This document shows positions 22,300-33,665 of a stretch of 64,000 nucleotides of DNA, one piece after another (within the stretch, counting starts at the first letter, position 1; the number at the start of each line of letters is the position of its first letter). The notes below the pieces were generated by a model that saw only the letters and a program-made list of their open reading frames with translations, had not been told where the DNA came from and did no database searches. The stretch spans positions 83,610,399 to 83,674,398 of the forward strand of contig NW_023604861.1 in assembly GCF_014898055.3 (NCBI RefSeq), in the 5' to 3' direction. The stretch is from Talpa occidentalis (Eukaryota > Chordata > Mammalia > Eulipotyphla > Talpidae). The translations under genes and the position numbers were made by a program.

Positions 22300-24590
22300 C
22301 TGCCATCTATTTCAAAGCTAAGGGACCAGGTGTTTTCCAGGACATCTACCTTCCCCAAAGGGCCCTTGAGTCATTACAATTTCCATAAGGTTGTGCAGTT
22401 TTCTGGCAGCCATCCCAGAGGGGGCTACGCCTCATCTAACAAGTCAGTGTGTGCTCTTTCTCTGGGGACAGTGCCCATGGGAGCTTGGTTTGCACCTCTA
22501 ATGAGACTGGGGTTTTTTTGGTGTATGGTGGGAAGCAGCAAAGTGAGACTTGTTTCCTCAGCAAAGCATGCGTGCATCTCTTTGCCTCTCACCCCTGTAG
22601 CCTCTGCTGCCCAGGACTGAAATCTTTGATACTATGGCTGGGTTAGTAGAGAACAATGCTTGTTTACAGAAGCATCTCTCAATGTTTTCACTTAGCACTT
22701 ATTTGAGGATGCTGATTAGGAGAGTCATAGGCTGAGTCAAATGGTATCTCTATAAAGGTGAAAACATTACCTCTTGCCCTCTCCAGGCAGCCACCTCTTC
22801 TTTCTTGCCAGAGCGGGTCCAAGAAGTGCTAGCAATGTTGCTCTCCTCTCTCTCCACCTGAAATAGGTCCTGTCCGCACCAATTGCCTGGGCACCTGCAA
22901 CCCCCAAAACTCATTCCTCAGTGGGCCACTTACATGCCCCCCATATGGAGGTTCAGTCACAGACGTACTGACAGGTGATGCTGGAAAAAGTTATATTTCT
23001 GGACTCAATTTCCCCATCTATAAAGTGAGGTTTTGGGCTAATTGATTTCTAAGGGCCCTTTTTTAGCTCTGAAACTTAATCTTTAAATGTGCGGTGCTCT
23101 CCAATAAGAGGCAGAGGTGGGAAAATCAGCCATCCTCTTGTGCTGGAGCTGGACTGTCAGGGAAGGGAAGCCTTTAGGGAAGTCAGGTGAGGCTCAGCAC
23201 TAAGGTTGGTGCAGTTATTTCTGTACATGCATTCATTTTCTCACCTCCTCATTAATAATGACTCTAATGAATGCCTACCCTATATCCCAAAGAGTGTAAA
23301 GCCACAACAGAAACAGAAACCTTTTCCCTGTTTAAGATGGAACATGATATCACACCCACCACAGGTCAGGTTTTATGGAGGTTTTAATGAGGCAGCAAGC
23401 ATGGCGAGGTTGCTAGAAGGTGATGTGCAGAGTTATGAACTATTTGTAATTATACAACTCCCCACTTCTTGCTGTAAATTTAGTGTGTGGTCAGGTAGCA
23501 CAATCTGGGCTTACTATGAAACCAATGTGATTCTGGATAAAAGTATGTTTTGTTTTGTTAATCTCAGTGGCTGTAGGAAGGATTTAGGAGGTTGTATATC
23601 AGTTTGGTTTACCCGTTTCCTTAATTTAGCTTTCTCTGCCACTCAGTGTTACCTCACGCTGCTTTAATTTTTATCCCAGTGACTTTCAATGGTAGATTTT
23701 CCCAAATCACACAGTCCTTCCTAGCACTCTAATGAGCCTCTACATTGATAGGAGTGTATGGAATCCCTTAGGTATTTTGAGGTGGAAAGAAAAAAAAAAG
23801 AGGCTCCATTGCTTAGGAATATGCTGAGGGCATTTGTCCCTTCGGTCTAAGTATGCTGTGTGAAAATAAATGCTGTTTCAAAGGTGGTTGATAGCGCCTG
23901 GCCTACGCTGGTGTCTGTCTTTGTAGAAAGGTGGCATCCTTGCCATTGGGGGACCTAACACATGTATACCTGTTTGGAGAAAAACGGTGTTTTCAAAGGG
24001 CATAGAAATAGCTATTTTTTTATCTGCTATGACACAGATTTTTTTTTAATCTTTGTTTTTTATTCCTTTCCATAGTTCCAGTTTCTTAGGGTAGGGCAGG
24101 CTGTTTTATGACTTATTATAGAGATTTGCTTTAATTACCAACATATCATAGAGATAAATCCTAATTTCTAACACACACAGGAATAGAATAGCCCTAGAAA
24201 ATAATAGACCCATAAAAGAGGACTTGGCGTTGCTGGTACTGAGAAGGGATAAAAGAACAGAGTAATAAAAAAAAATTAAATGTCAGTATCAAACATATTA
24301 ACTGAACTGAAAATCCCTGTGTGGATAATAAAACACCTTCCACTTAATAACAATAAAAATACTTTGACTTTACATCTTGTTTCCTTCCATGTTTTTTTCA
24401 CTTCTAAGCTAACTTAAGAAAAGCCAAGTTCATGCCTATTGGATAACCAGTTTTTGGGAATGTATGGAGGGCAACAATTCCTATGTTCTCTACCGATACC
24501 ACAAAGGATGAATGCTAAATATAGTACATGATGCTTGGGTTCAACACAAAAACAATTCTACTGAAATACAATAGGAGGGCCTGAAAGGAG
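22300..24590. other. Repeat-poor interval, no gene recognised
   Basis: The only hint of a repeat is a short MIR-like text at 22985-23080 ('tcaatttccccatctataaa'). It contains the longest open frame outside repeats (23206-23667, plus strand, 153 residues). That frame has no signal peptide, domain or motif I recognise and no supporting splice context. I treat it as a chance frame or conserved non-coding DNA. Confidence 0.4.
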
Positions 24591-24599
24591 AGTCCTAAG

Positions 24600-24808
24600 T
24601 GGTGCAGTAGATTGTGTTTCAAAAGATGGCTGCACAATCTCTCCCATTCCATGAACTCGCAAGGTAACCTTTCCATTCCCCAATTAAGAGGTAGAGTCTG
24701 TTTCCTCTCCCTTTGAATCTGGACTAGCCCCAGGACTTGTTTTCATCAGAAGAATAGAATGAAAGTGATGCTGTATATCTTATAAGGTTGGGTCTTAAGA
24801 GGTCATTC
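24600..24808 (+). mobile_element. MLT1-like MaLR LTR, first part
   Basis: 'ctccctttgaatctggacta', 'gccccaggacttgttttcat' and 'agaatagaatgaaagtgatg' follow the MLT1 pattern (cttgaatctgggctggcc ... gacttgctttgaccaatagaatg). It is the LTR of an ancient non-autonomous ERVL-MaLR retrotransposon with no internal coding sequence nearby, hence probably a solo LTR. It is split by SINE copy 6. Confidence 0.8.
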
Positions 24809-24809
24809 G

Positions 24810-25078
24810 TGGGCCTCCCTGGTGGCGCAAGGGGTTAAGACACAACCTACGAAGCTATCTGCAGCCACTGTAGTATGAGATCAATCCCTGGCCAGGCAGC
24901 TACCCACATGGTGCAGCAGACCTCTCCTGACTTGCCTGCTGCTCCCCTCAGCAGCGTATTTCAGTCAGTCTGCCTGTTCTGTTCCCTACTCTGTCTTTGG
25001 TGAATCCTCTCACTCCCGCATGCCTCTTTCCTGTACCCCAGTTCTTGTATGCATAAATAAATAAATCTTTTTTTAAAA
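24810..25078 (+). mobile_element. tRNA-derived T+ SINE, copy 6 (older subfamily)
   Basis: A diverged copy: 'ctccctggtggcgcaagggg' followed by 'ttaag' instead of the 'cggttgag' type, and a degraded B box (gagatcaatccc). The tail begins 'cttgtatgcataaataaata'. The imperfect duplication aagaggtcattc (24797-24808) versus aagagatcattc (25079-25090) flanks it. It is inserted in the MLT1-like LTR. It shares head and tail variants with the copy at 32867-33138. Confidence 0.9.
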
Positions 25079-25435
25079 AAGAGATCATTCACTTCTGCTT
25101 CATCACTTGGAAGATTCATTCTTGGAATCCAGTTGCCATGTGAAGGAGGCCAAGTCAGCCATGTAGAGAGGTAGGGAGAAGCCCTAGCCTTCTTGCCAAT
25201 GCTGCCAAGTGACACACTTGTGGGTGAATCCCTCCTGGTACTTCTACCACAGCTGCCATCTGATTGCAACCTCATAAAAGACACCAGCTAACACCATGAG
25301 AAGCAGAAGAACTGCCCAGCTGAGCCCTGGCTAAGTTTCTGACACACATAGTTGTGAAAAATAAAAAGGATGTTGATTAAAGTTACTAAATTTGGGGGTA
25401 GATTATTAATGTAGCAAAAGATAGTCAAATTTCCC
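25079..25435 (+). mobile_element. MLT1-like MaLR LTR, second part
   Basis: 'cttggaatccagttgccatg', 'tgattgcaacctcataaaag', 'aactgcccagctgagccctg' and 'agttactaaatttgggggta' followed by 'atgtagcaaaagatagtc' match the distal MLT1 LTR (actgcaacctcatgagagac ... cagctaagcc ... gctaagttttggggtaattt ... gcagcaatagataac). Confidence 0.85.
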
Positions 25436-25705
25436 TTCTAGACAACTTCTAGGGACAACTTAGACATTAGGAACTCAGGGACAATTTGAAACCGCAAACT
25501 CACTTCTCTTTCGGTTCTAATAATCCACTGAACGTAAGGAAAGAGGAGGAATGAATCTTCTTAAGAGTCTCTACAAAGCTTTGTTAGGACTTTTGGATAG
25601 GACTTCCTGATAGGAAGTCTTCAAGGGAAAACTGTTTTTTTTTTCTGTAGACTGGCATAGCTCTTGAAACAGAAACTTTCGTTCTCATTCAAGAAGGGGC
25701 TCCAG

Positions 25706-25973
25706 GACCTCCCGGGTGGCACAGCAGGTTGAGTGTTGTGCTGTGAAGCTGTCCACAGCTTCTGCATGCGGGTTCGATTCCTGGCCTGCCAGGGAGAAAC
25801 CCACATGGCAAGCAGACCTCTCCTGTCTCGCCCGCTGCTCCCCTCAGCAGTGTCCTTGGTCAGTCTGCCTGTTCTACTCCCCACTCTGTTTCTGGTGAAT
25901 TCTCTCACCCTCCCGTGCCTCTGACTGTACCCCAGTTCTTGTATAAATAAATTAAAAAAATCTTTAAACAAAA
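25706..25973 (+). mobile_element. tRNA-derived T+ SINE, copy 7
   Basis: Head 'gacctcccgggtggcacagc', B box ggttcgattcc, tail 'cccagttcttgtataaataa' then TCTTT. The duplication aagaaggggctccag is perfect at 25691-25705 and 25974-25988. Confidence 0.93.
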
Positions 25974-25988
25974 AAGAAGGGGCTCCAG

Positions 25989-27829
25989 TGATCTCTTTTG
26001 CCCATTATCCCCCACCCCGCTCCAGACCTTCCTGCTGCAGAAAACTATAGTAAAAAATAAGTCATTTTTTGGTTCATATTGTTATTTGATATTATTGAGA
26101 ATTATTACTGGTGCTTGGGGCACAAGACGTGCTGTAGAGTTTTCTCCCTGATGACTGTGACCATACACTATTGTGGTAATCCAAGTTCTTTTGCAGTATC
26201 TGTTTCTGGTTAGGATTCTTCAATCTATTGTACTTCCATAGAATCACTGCTTCTATTTCCTCCTGACTAGCCATACTTTCCACTCACCAGCTGATTGCAG
26301 CTAGAATGCATCAAGCATGTGGAGAGGTGGCCACTTACAGACTTCTTCCTTTAAGACAATATTAGTAGGAGGTTCCCACCTACATAAAGGAAATAATTTT
26401 ATTTAATGAACAGATGCAAGGCTGAGTGTTCAGGAGAAGCTTTCCCAAAAGATTTGGTTGATGTTATATTTTTGTATGTGAAAATTTTGCTTTGGGGTTG
26501 TGAACTCTTTAAAACAAACAGTTGAGGTCATTGTTAATGGGAGACAGGATGACTCGCATAGCTTCTGTCAAGACTGACTACTTTTAGGGAGGAAATGCGG
26601 CAAACAGGGTTGGGCCTTTTCACAATGATGTATCTTTCAAAAGCACTAGTGAATGCCCTATCTCATTAATTGTGAGAGTCTAGCTTACATTGGAAACAGG
26701 GAGTAAGAGCTATTCATGAGACCACCACAGCTCTCCTTTTGCTAAACAGTGTTAAAGAGCCAAGTAATCTCATCTTCTTCCCACTTACCTACTAAGGAAC
26801 ACCTTGCTGGGCAGGCTGGGCACAGAAAGATGGATTGGATATTCAAATTAGTAAATCTTATTGTTTCATGTCTCTCCTCTGAGGTAAGATGTTTGGTAGG
26901 AGAAATTATGTTTCATTTTGGGATTGCCCTGAGCTAGGTACATGTACTCTCACGTACCTTCAATTTACCACCCCACCAATAACCTAGTCACCAAGAAAGC
27001 CAAGCAGATGCCATCTTCAGCCTTATATTACCATTCCAACCTGTTTCACTCCTCTATGTCACACAATGCTTACTGCTGAAACTTAACTTGCAAAAAAGAA
27101 ACTACTATCCTACACTAAAAGAACCAAGGAAATCAAAGCAGAGTAAAAGGTTCAAAGGAAGGGACAGCTCTTCAACCTATCAGAAAGTCGAAGCTATAGA
27201 ACCAAGTAACTTGAAACCTAAAGAAAGGCAAGCAACTTAAAGCAGACATGGAATATGAGTATTTGCTTACCTCGAAAAGAAGCTGGGAACCAGCTAAGAT
27301 GCTAAGAAGTCAGCTAAAATTGTTAAGAAATTGCTAAAGGCTGAGTGTGGACCAGTGTGATACTACAGTACATTGACACAATATACACACAAGAAAAATT
27401 TGCACCCATTCGACTTTTCCTCACAGACCTCACTGTTGAAGAGAAATGTGGGAGCCAGGCAGGAGACCAGAGCCTGTTTCCTTTGCCGTAGAGGCCGAAG
27501 GGAGATGTGGCTGCCTAGATCCATCTACTTTTTCTTCACCACCACAAAAGTCTCAAGCTGCTCAAGGGAAAGGGCAATCTTGAGGGCACTGCACAAGGTC
27601 TAGTACAGGTGTGGGGAGGGAATAGGAAAAAATCTTATATCCATTGGGGAGTCACAGGAAAAGGAGTGGGTCCAGATTATAGAGATCTCTTATTGCTGAA
27701 GAAGGGACAGGTTCACTATGAATAAAAAAATGTTGCCACCTCCACCCCATATAACAAAGCTAGCAGCAATGCACAACCAATGTTATCAGTAAACTGCTAG
27801 AGGAGAGGCACTCTGAAATGAAGCATGAA
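25989..27829. other. No recognisable feature
   Basis: I cannot name any transposon here. Short open frames at 26092-26283 (minus), 26749-26937 and 27373-27603 (plus) show no domain. Around 27290-27345 there is a loose internal repetition of 'agctaagatgctaag'/'agctaaaattgttaag'. Confidence 0.4.
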
Positions 27830-28180
27830 GGAAAAACCCTTAAGGATATCCATTCTTATTAGTTCTTTGCAAGATTGTAGTTGGACGTTTTAGGCAATGT
27901 AATAAGACAGGGAAAAGAAGTAAAAGGCTCACAGATTGTAAAGGGAGAGACAGTACTATTCACATATAAGAACATCATGCAGAACATGTCCCAAAAAACT
28001 ACAAAGAGTAGTTGTACTGAATAGTAAGTTTAGTAAGATCTAATGATTCATAATCATAATAAGAAAAAACCCACTTTAATTATATATACTAGCAATAAAC
28101 AGTTGAAAATTGAAATAAATAATTTTTTAAAAAAGCACCATATATAAAAGCACCAGAAAACATGAAATACTTGGGTGCCA
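27830..28180 (+). mobile_element. Old LINE-1 ORF2 fragment, RT region
   Basis: Degenerate plus-strand text ('gggaaaagaagtaaaaggct ... tatatatactagcaataaac ... gaaatacttgggtgcc') aligns by eye with the L1 ORF2 stretch just after the reverse-transcriptase active site. That stretch runs from 'ggaaaagaagtcaaactatc' to 'tatttgggaataaatc', present intact at 51690-51930. No frame survives. Confidence 0.5.
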
Positions 28181-28420
28181 GATGTGTATGCTGTAAACTA
28201 CTCATGTATTTATTGGCTACTTTTATTTTCTTATTTTGTGAATTTCCTGTTTACATCTGGTTGTATACTTTTTTATGAGATTCCCCTATTGATTAATGAG
28301 AGCTCTTTATATATTCTGGATATTAATTTTGTGTCAATTACAGATATTGGACATATTTTTTCTAGGCTGTCACTTATATTTTAATTCTGTTTAATAAATT
28401 ATCAGCACACTTCAATCAGT
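28181..28420 (-). mobile_element. Old LINE-1 fragment, opposite orientation
   Basis: 'tgagagctctttatatattc' followed by 'tggatattaattttgtgtca' and 'gatattggacatattttttc' is the reverse complement of the L1 ORF2 C-terminal third (compare plus-strand 54330-54380, 'gatatttgtatatcatatat ... ggggttaatttcc'). It abuts the plus-strand fragment on its left. Confidence 0.65.
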
Positions 28421-29302
28421 TTTCAATTTATCCTTACATGGTTTCTTAGCAATCATTATTTATAATCAAAGAAAGCTTTTTTGGTTTTTTTTTTTTGTTC
28501 TTATTTATGCTTGACTTATTCAATGATCAGGATATAAAGTAACATAATACTGGTAACAGTAGGAATTCCTGCTTAAGTTTCTTACTTTAGTGACTTTTTT
28601 CCTTACTTTAGTGATTTTTCTATTTTAATATACTGATAGTGTAAAATATTGCATTTATCAGATGAATTCTATAGGATAAAATAGATTATTCTTTCAGTAT
28701 TCTGTTGAATTCACTCACTAGCATTTTATTTGAGATTTAAAAATCCATGTTTTAATTCAGCTTGATACTGGGCTTTTTGTGTTTTTAGAAATGCAACTTT
28801 CAGAACTAGGCTAGTTTAATTAAGTGAACTGGGAAAATACTCTATGTTTTCTTAAGTGCTGATACAATTTAAGTAGCATCATATAGGAACAAATTAAATA
28901 GGATTATTAACTAAATATGTGGGGGAAAATTTTATCAGAGCATTGTGTAGTCTTTATCCCCTTTTACTTATTTTATTTTAGATCAGTTTCTCTCTTTCAG
29001 TAAATATCTTTGTCCCTAATGAAATTAATGTACTTAGTTGTTACCTATAATATACACAGAAGTGATTCAAAGCCTAACATCAATACTACTAAATACAATG
29101 AACTTATGAGTAAACTTTAAATTTTTTGCAGTTCTTTTGCAGAAAGAAAACAACTGTTTTCAAAAGTAACTTGAAATTGTTATTTGTTCTGCATGGTAAT
29201 GTTATCATTAACATAATATATAATATATAATTAATATATTGATACTATATTAATATAAAATTAGGTTAATTTATTTGTCTTCATGCAATTTTTGAATCTA
29301 CT
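28421..29302. other. A+T-rich, probably decayed L1
   Basis: Very A+T-rich, with minus-strand L1-like words at 28540-28740. It includes a TA-rich stretch at 29215-29265. Nothing else is recognisable. Confidence 0.3.
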
Positions 29303-29316
29303 TAATTTTTCTTTTT

Positions 29317-29577
29317 TAAAAAGATTTATTTATTTATTTATACAAGAACTGGGGTACAGGCCAGAGGGAGGGTGAGAGGATTCACCAGAGACAGAGCAGG
29401 GAACAGAACAGGCAAACTGACGAAATACACTGTTGAGGGGAGCGGCGGGCGCGACAGGAGAGGTCTGCCTACCATGTGGGACCCTCGCCAGCTGGCCGGG
29501 ATAGAACTGGCGCTGCAGAGGCTGCGGACAGCTTCACAGTGCTGTGGCTCAACTGCCTGCGCCACCAGGGGAGGCCC
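29317..29577 (-). mobile_element. tRNA-derived T+ SINE, copy 8
   Basis: A full-length minus-strand copy ending 'ggggaggccc', with TTAT TTATTTA tail and reverse-complemented B box (ggatagaactgg, decayed). The duplication taatttttcttttt flanks it at 29303-29316 and 29578-29591. Confidence 0.92.
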
Positions 29578-29599
29578 TAATTTTTCTTTTTGACTGAAT

Positions 29600-30870
29600 T
29601 AAACTTTTAAGTTTTGAAATAATCACACTTACAGAGAAGATGGAAGCGCAGTAGAAAGACATAGAGAAAAAAAATTCCCTGAATCATTTGAGAGTAAGTT
29701 GTTAATCCAACACCCCATCATTAGCAAGTACAATTTGTATTTCTTGTAAATAAGGACATTATTCTATATAAGCACAATATAACTATGAAATTAATATTAA
29801 TATATTAATATCATCTAAATAGTAAAATCCCATTCAATTTTCACCAATTGTATCAGTTTTTAGGACAAAAGGATCCAGTTGAGAATTACAAATTGCATTT
29901 TGTTGTCATTTCATTAGTTTTCTTGAGCAATTCTTTGACTTTTCTTGATTTTCATGACTTTAACACTGCTGAGGATTACAGATCAGTTATATTATAGAAT
30001 ATCTCCAAATTTGTATTTGTCTTATGTTGTTATTTGATTAGATTCAGAGGATTCATTTTTGGCAAGAATATTACACTAGTGATTTTTTTTTTCCCTCCCT
30101 CACTGCATCTTATCAAGTGGCACATGATTTCAAATTGCCCTATTACTTATCATATTCACTTTGATCATTTGATTAAGGTGATGTCTGCCAGGCTCCTCCT
30201 TTGTAAGAGTGTATTTCCTCCCAGTTACATATTTTGTGGGAAGTTCTATAAAATTATCTAAATATCCCAATCCTCATCAAACTTTCAATTTATTTATTCA
30301 TATCTATATGGACTTCTGATTTCTTGTTTTTTAAATATAATTTATTACTGTAATAATTTATTTTGGTGCTCAAATTCTCCCCAAGAGGCCAGTAAGGGCC
30401 TCTTCAAGCTCGTATTGTATCCTTTTGACATAATCCCATCATTCTAGCTGAGATGAACAAAAAAGTGTTCTGGGCTCACCTTATATTTTCCTTGGAAATC
30501 ACCATTGGTCCAAAATGCCCTGGTTCCTTTTAGTTTAAAATTATATTAAGAAGCTAAGATATAACTTTACACATTTGCTTGTTGCCATTGTGATGTTACT
30601 GTTGCCAGACAAACTCAGGGAATATATGTATTATATGTGCTCTATACATATACACATTATATAGTTGGGTATATAATGTATATATGTAAGTACATTAACA
30701 TACACATATTTATCTATATTTTTATCTATAATAAAAGCCATGAATTCACACATAGGGCTCATTTGAGTTTTTTCAGTTCAATGTCTGTAAACACCTTCTC
30801 TGACAGAAAATGGTTTCCGTTATTCTTAATATACTCACTGATTCATATTAGTTTTCCTTTATATAATGAG
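29600..30870. repeat. Ancient L1M-type repeat, copy C
   Basis: Third long copy of the family at 0.4-2.5 and 3.8-6.6 kb. Blocks in order: 'ttgagagtaagttgttaatc', 'ttttcaccaattgtatcagt', 'gtctgccaggctcctccttt', 'attttggtgctcaaattctc', the TA/CA-rich stretch at 30625-30735, and 'taataaaagccatgaattca'. The recurrence of a TA/CA-rich stretch at the same internal place in all three copies supports common origin. Confidence 0.55.
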
Positions 30871-31289
30871 CCTCCGATCTTGGTGGCTACTTTTCCCTTT
30901 GACCAGCTCTCCCACGCGAAAGTCCTCCTCATGCTACCTCAGTGCTCTGATGCCCCTCGCTGACTGCGCCTCTGAGTGTGCACTGTCTTCTACCTGCAAG
31001 GGCTCTGACACCTCCCACGCACACACATCTGCTCACCTGTGTGGTCTCTGACCCCCCATCCCCCATGCCAGGCCACCCTTCTCATCCTTTTCAGACTCTT
31101 GATATTTCACACCAGGCTATTCTTGTGCAGACATGCCTCCTCCCCAATAACTATATTTTTTGAATATACAAATGCTCAAAGATTACTACTGGAAAATAAG
31201 AATGATGGAAGCTTAAAGTTGACCAAGCATCTCCATTTTCAATAAAGGGGGAAAAAAGATGCTAAAAATGAAAATAAAGTAGAACTCTC
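30871..31289. other. No recognisable feature
   Basis: C+T-rich sequence at 30890-31140 with several overlapping short open frames on the plus strand. There is no repeat name or domain. Confidence 0.4.
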
Positions 31290-31690
31290 GTATATTGTCA
31301 CTGATATTCTTGTCATTGTAATTTTATTACTATAGTTTATACTGAATCAACTGACATGCTAAAAAAAAGAAGTCTTACATACCAAAATGATCACAACAAA
31401 TTTATTTCTAATAACTCATAATTGGCAACATTCAATAATAGGGGAATACTAATATAACTTATAGTTCATCCATGATAATTTTAATTATGTTCACAAAAAA
31501 ACAGCAGGAATATTAAGATAATATATAAAAACCAGCATATAAAACTGAATATATAGTATGAACTCAATTATGCAAAATTGGTATGACAATGGGCAATTGT
31601 TTTCTTCTGAATTGTACCTTTTATATTTTCAAAATTTATTTAATGAGGATGTACTAATTTTAAAATGTGAAGAATAAACTTTAAGACAAT
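31290..31690 (+). repeat. Old LINE-1/HAL1-like 3' fragment
   Basis: 'aactctcgtatattgtcact', 'aactcataattggcaacatt', 'gaatatatagtatgaactca' and 'tatattttcaaaatttattt' resemble the decayed C-terminal and 3'-UTR text of old L1/HAL1 elements. The subfamily is not assigned. Confidence 0.4.
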
Positions 31691-31914
31691 TAACTAGTAC
31701 CTATTTTCACAACAGTATAGAGAACACAAAGTTAAGTAAGGCTAGAATCCTGCATTGAATGAGCTAACACTATAGCAGCTTCTGATACCCAGGGCCAAAG
31801 AAAGAATCTATTTCTTTTTTATGGGACGGCATCACTTCAGAAGCAAGCACAGAACTTCAGGAGATACTAGGAAGGACACTGCCATCATAATAGTCAAAGT
31901 AGCTGCGGCAACAG

Positions 31915-32160
31915 CAGTTAACATTTGAGTACCAACTAAGTGCCAAGTATTGTTCATGTATTTTATTTGTTCATGTATTTATTTAATCCTTAGTAGTTCT
32001 ATGAGATTCTCTATAATCTTTTTACATGTGAGGAAACTGAGTTAATAACAAGTTATAAAATTAATAGTAAGTTAACTTAGAGTAATAAGTTAATTGAAAG
32101 GTTAACTTATTCATAATCAGACAGCTAGCAGGTGGCAGAGCAAGGATTTGATGGTAGGCA
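31915..32160 (+). repeat. MIR element
   Basis: 'catttgagtaccaactaagt', 'gccaagtattgttcatgtat', 'tttacatgtgaggaaactga' and 'agacagctagcaggtggcag' then 'agcaaggatttga' is MIR order. An internal duplication of 'agttaa...taataagtta' words (32040-32115) has lengthened it. Confidence 0.82.
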
Positions 32161-32855
32161 ATTGATTGCATGGTCTAGTATAGACTGGACAGTTTATAAA
32201 AGAATGAACCTTGCTAATCAAAGGGGTGAAAGATATTATAGCACAGTGACTGCAAATCCTTCTAATCTGCAGACTATGCACACACAGACCTATCATACAG
32301 TAGCTGCTCAAGAAAGAGCTATGGTAATGGGATCTTTGAGGAAGGGAGTGATGACTTCTATCTAAAAGCAATAAAGAGACTAATTCTGTGGACAATAAGA
32401 CTGGCAGCAGGGAGCTCAATTAAGAAAGGTTGTGGTAATCGAGGTAAGAGAGAAGGTAGCCTGAACTACAGGGTGTCTCTCTCTTCTCCTATAGGCCTAG
32501 CTTTTCGGATTAAAATTAGCATTGTATGCTTCCCATAGAATCCCACTATTATGCTTTATTTTCCTACTTCAGACCCGCCCTGACTAATACTGATATTTGC
32601 AGGTCAGGAGAAGTTGGGGATTATACAATGTTATGCAATTCTGATACCTAAATGTCACAATCCCTCCCCCTTAGCTCTTTTCTCTCTCTTTACTCAAGTT
32701 AGGATATGGAGTAGACACAGAACACATACAGAGAAGAGTCAAGAAGCAGGATTTCTTGAATTGGTAGAGTAAGGAAATGCAAGTTGGACTTCCAAACTCA
32801 GTGGCACAGATTGACAACATTGACTATCTGGTACATAGGGTCTTTCAGCTACAAG
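32161..32855. other. No recognisable feature
   Basis: No transposon or gene recognised. Mirror-image open frames at 32117-32419 (minus) and 32132-32365 (plus) partly overlap the MIR and lack domains. Confidence 0.4.
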
Positions 32856-32866
32856 AAGGAGCTGGT

Positions 32867-33138
32867 AGCCTCCCTGGTGGTGCAAGGGGTTAAGTCTCAG
32901 CACTATGAAGCTATGGATAGCCATTACAGCACAAGTTTGATCCCCTGCCAGGAAGCTAATCCACATGGCACACAGACTTCTCCTGTCTTGCCCACTGCTC
33001 CCCTCAACAGTGTATATTTCAGCCAATCTGCCTGTTTTGCTCCCCACTCTGTCTGTGGTGAATCCTTACACCATCCCACACCTCTGGCCTACACCCCAGC
33101 TCTTGTATGCAAAAATAAATAAATCTTTAAAAAAAAAA
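32867..33138 (+). mobile_element. tRNA-derived T+ SINE, copy 9 (older subfamily)
   Basis: Head 'gcctccctggtggtgcaagg' then 'ggttaagtctcagcactatg', degraded B box, tail 'cagctcttgtatgcaaaaat' then AATAAATC. The duplication aaggagctggt flanks it at 32856-32866 and 33139-33149. Together with copy 6 it defines a 'ggttaag / tatgcaaaaat' variant group. Confidence 0.9.
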
Positions 33139-33524
33139 AAGGAGCTGGTGTAAAAGGACGGGTGCATTCAGAAAACTCATTGTAAGCAAGACTGTGTGTC
33201 AAGTACCTGCCTGCAGAGGAAGGAAAAGTCTCCCAACTGGGGAGTTTCTGGTCCACTGGCCAACACAGTCTTCCACCATAGAGAACTCCCTTGTTCAAGG
33301 TAAGAGAGAGAGGTAGCTGGTCTTCAAGGGGCCTGGCAGAAGACCAGAGGTCAGGGGAAGATACAAAACAATACAGTGTGAACACAAATGGCACATCCTA
33401 CTCTGTCTGCTTCAAGGAACAGCTGGCATTTTCAGTAGGAACTTCCGGTAATTAAAGACAGGATGAGCATCTTGAAAGCAACTTGATCATGCTTTAATTT
33501 CTTTGTGTCTCAACTTCCTTGAAC

Positions 33525-33665
33525 AGGACCTAGCACTTTTATATATCATTTGACTATCCTTAAAACAATCCTATGAAGCAAGGTTTATTGATAATCTCAC
33601 TTTATAGATAAGAGTATGAGGCCAGAGACGTTAAATAAATTGTTCCAAATCACTGAAGGCCTCTT
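33525..33665 (+). repeat. MIR fragment
   Basis: 'aaaacaatcctatgaagcaa', 'ataatctcactttatagata' and 'agagtatgaggccagagacg' then 'ttaaataaattgttccaaat' follow the MIR 3' half. Confidence 0.7.

Noticed and set aside
23206..23667. A 153-residue plus-strand open frame as a host gene or exon.
   Set aside because: No recognisable domain, no splice or promoter context, and a composition typical of random DNA. Kept only as a point for conservation testing.
24600..25435. An endogenous retrovirus with coding genes around the MLT1-like LTR.
   Set aside because: Only one LTR is visible and there are no gag, pol or env-like sequences nearby. MaLR solo LTR is the simplest reading.
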